Below are positions 62,940 to 64,000 of a DNA stretch of 64,000 bases, in pieces. Numbering within the stretch: position 1 is the first letter of the stretch; every line of letters begins with the position of its first letter. Source of the DNA: an uncultured Chloroflexota bacterium. GTDB lineage: Bacteria; Chloroflexota; UBA11872; UBA12225. The translations under genes were made by a program, and so were the position numbers. The stretch lies in the NCBI GenBank assembly GCA_902805635.1, contig CADCTC010000170.1, forward strand, positions 8,354 through 72,353, in the 5' to 3' direction. The notes beneath the pieces are model-generated. The model saw nothing but the letters and a program-made list of their open reading frames with translations, searched no databases and was not told the DNA's origin.

Positions 62940-64000
62940 TTGGCAAACCGGCTGGCGCTCCTGACGGCGCTCGGGATCCTGGTCAGCTGCCTGGCTACCG
63001 GGGCGGTCGCGCTCGCCACCGGTGGCTCGGTCGCTGCCCTGGTCGTCGCGTCGCTCACTGCCGCCATCGCGGCCATCTTCATCTCCACGTTCCTGGTCAA
63101 CCGGCTCATCCTGGCGCCGCTGCGCCGCCTGGCAGACGAGACGCGCCGGCTGGCAGCGGGCGATCTGACGGCAAGCGACGAGCCGTCGTCGCAGCTCGGC
63201 ATCGAGGACGTGGCCGACGCGTTCAACGACGCGGTCGCCGGCTTCCGCCGCGAGATGGCCATGCTGGCGGTAGAACGCGAGCGTGCGTCGGCGGCGCTCG
63301 CCAACATGGCCGATGGCATCGTGATCGTCAACGGCGACCTGCGCGTGGAGCGGATCAACGATGCCGCCCAGCGGCTGCTACGCCACGCCGGCGACGCAGC
63401 TGGGAGGCGCCTGGCGGAGGTCGTGCGCGACCACGAGCTGCAGTCGGTGCTGACCGCCGCCCTGGCGCGCGGCGCCGCGCACTCCGAGTTGGTTCGCCTG
63501 GCACCGCCGGCTGGCAGCGCGGCCCTGGAACAGGCGCGCTACGTCAAGGCCACCGGTATCCCCATCGGCGATGGAGGCCGGATGGAAGAACAGGCCGGGC
63601 TGCTGGTACTGCAAGACGTGACGGCGCTGCGGCGCACCGAAACGATGCGCCGCGAGTTTGTGGGCAACGTGTCGCACGAGCTGCGTACACCCATCGCGTC
63701 GCTCAAGGCGCTGGTGGAGACGCTGGAGGAGGGCGCGCTCGATGACCCCCCGGCGGCGCGCGAGTTCCTGGGTCAGATGCACGTCGAGGTGGACAGTCTC
63801 GCCCAGCTGGTACAGGAGCTGCTGGAGCTCTCCAAGATCGAGTCGGGCCAGTCTCCGCTGCGGCGCGAGCCGGTGCCGCCGGCCGGCTTGCTGGAGGAGG
63901 CCTACCAACGGCTCAGGCGCCAGGCAGAGCGCGCCGGCATCAAGGTGCAGGTGGACGCGGCGCGCGACCTGCCGTTGGTGTTGGCCGACCCCGCGCTGGT
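62940..64000 (+). CDS. PhoR-like sensor histidine kinase (TM-HAMP-PAS-HisKA), truncated by window end
   Basis: Frame 62940 read manually: VNRLILAPLRRLADETRRLAAGDLTASD (HAMP), ALANMADGIVIVNGDLRVERINDAAQRLL (PAS), REFVGNVSHELRTPIASLKALVETLEEGAL (H box). Absent from the ORF track because it has no stop in the window. Confidence 0.93.
   Translation, partial: MANRLALLTALGILVSCLATGAVALATGGSVAALVVASLTAAIAAIFISTFLVNRLILAPLRRLADETRRLAAGDLTASDEPSSQLGIEDVADAFNDAVAGFRREMAMLAVERERASAALANMADGIVIVNGDLRVERINDAAQRLLRHAGDAAGRRLAEVVRDHELQSVLTAALARGAAHSELVRLAPPAGSAALEQARYVKATGIPIGDGGRMEEQAGLLVLQDVTALRRTETMRREFVGNVSHELRTPIASLKALVETLEEGALDDPPAAREFLGQMHVEVDSLAQLVQELLELSKIESGQSPLRREPVPPAGLLEEAYQRLRRQAERAGIKVQVDAARDLPLVLADPAL

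Noticed and set aside
62864-63745. 293-aa plus-strand ORF at the window end
   Set aside because: Out-of-frame with the clear HAMP/PAS/HisKA reading in frame 62940.

Overview
High-GC bacterial chromosomal window. Gene content looks Chloroflexota/Thermomicrobia-like, which is inference only. I recognised about 50 protein-coding genes and no tRNA, rRNA, CRISPR array or intact transposon. From left to right: (1) 0-8 kb, a sulfatase / solute-binding-protein locus with three Cys-type sulfatases, an aldo/keto reductase and an orphan SBP. (2) 7.8-16 kb, mixed genes including a broken lysyl-oxidase-like gene coupled to a DOPA-dioxygenase family gene, DedA, a lytic transglycosylase, a DsbA/FrnE-like protein, a RelE/ParE-like TA pair, an NHL-repeat protein, a second orphan SBP and a decayed enolase-superfamily dehydratase. 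(3) 16-27.5 kb, a hybrid histidine kinase, RarA, a DUF4129/DUF58/MoxR operon, a stress protein, an epimerase and an RNaseH-like/SWIM protein. (4) 27.6-40 kb, a surface-polysaccharide locus with pyruvyl transferase, FrhB-like protein, methyltransferase, three CgeB-family glycosyltransferases, a GT4, an MDR dehydrogenase and two paralogous TIM-barrel hydrolase-like proteins whose motif order looks circularly permuted. (5) 40-56.5 kb, a CphA-like Mur ligase without ATP-grasp, a cold-shock protein plus Gly-rich zinc-ribbon protein, an NRAMP-like transporter, tandem DUF4331, TPR, two Ni/Co-type permeases and a CsoR/InrS-type repressor. (6) 56.5-64 kb, an ECF sigma/anti-sigma region with a sigma-region-2::GAF fusion and tandem perfect hairpins, then a REC-DHp protein and a PhoB/PhoU/PhoR-like system running off the window. 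The strongest candidates for something undescribed are the permuted TIM-barrel pair, the sigma2-GAF fusion with its palindromic and hairpin-rich surroundings, and the ATP-grasp-less CphA-like ligase. All calls come from reading the sequence; no searches were run.
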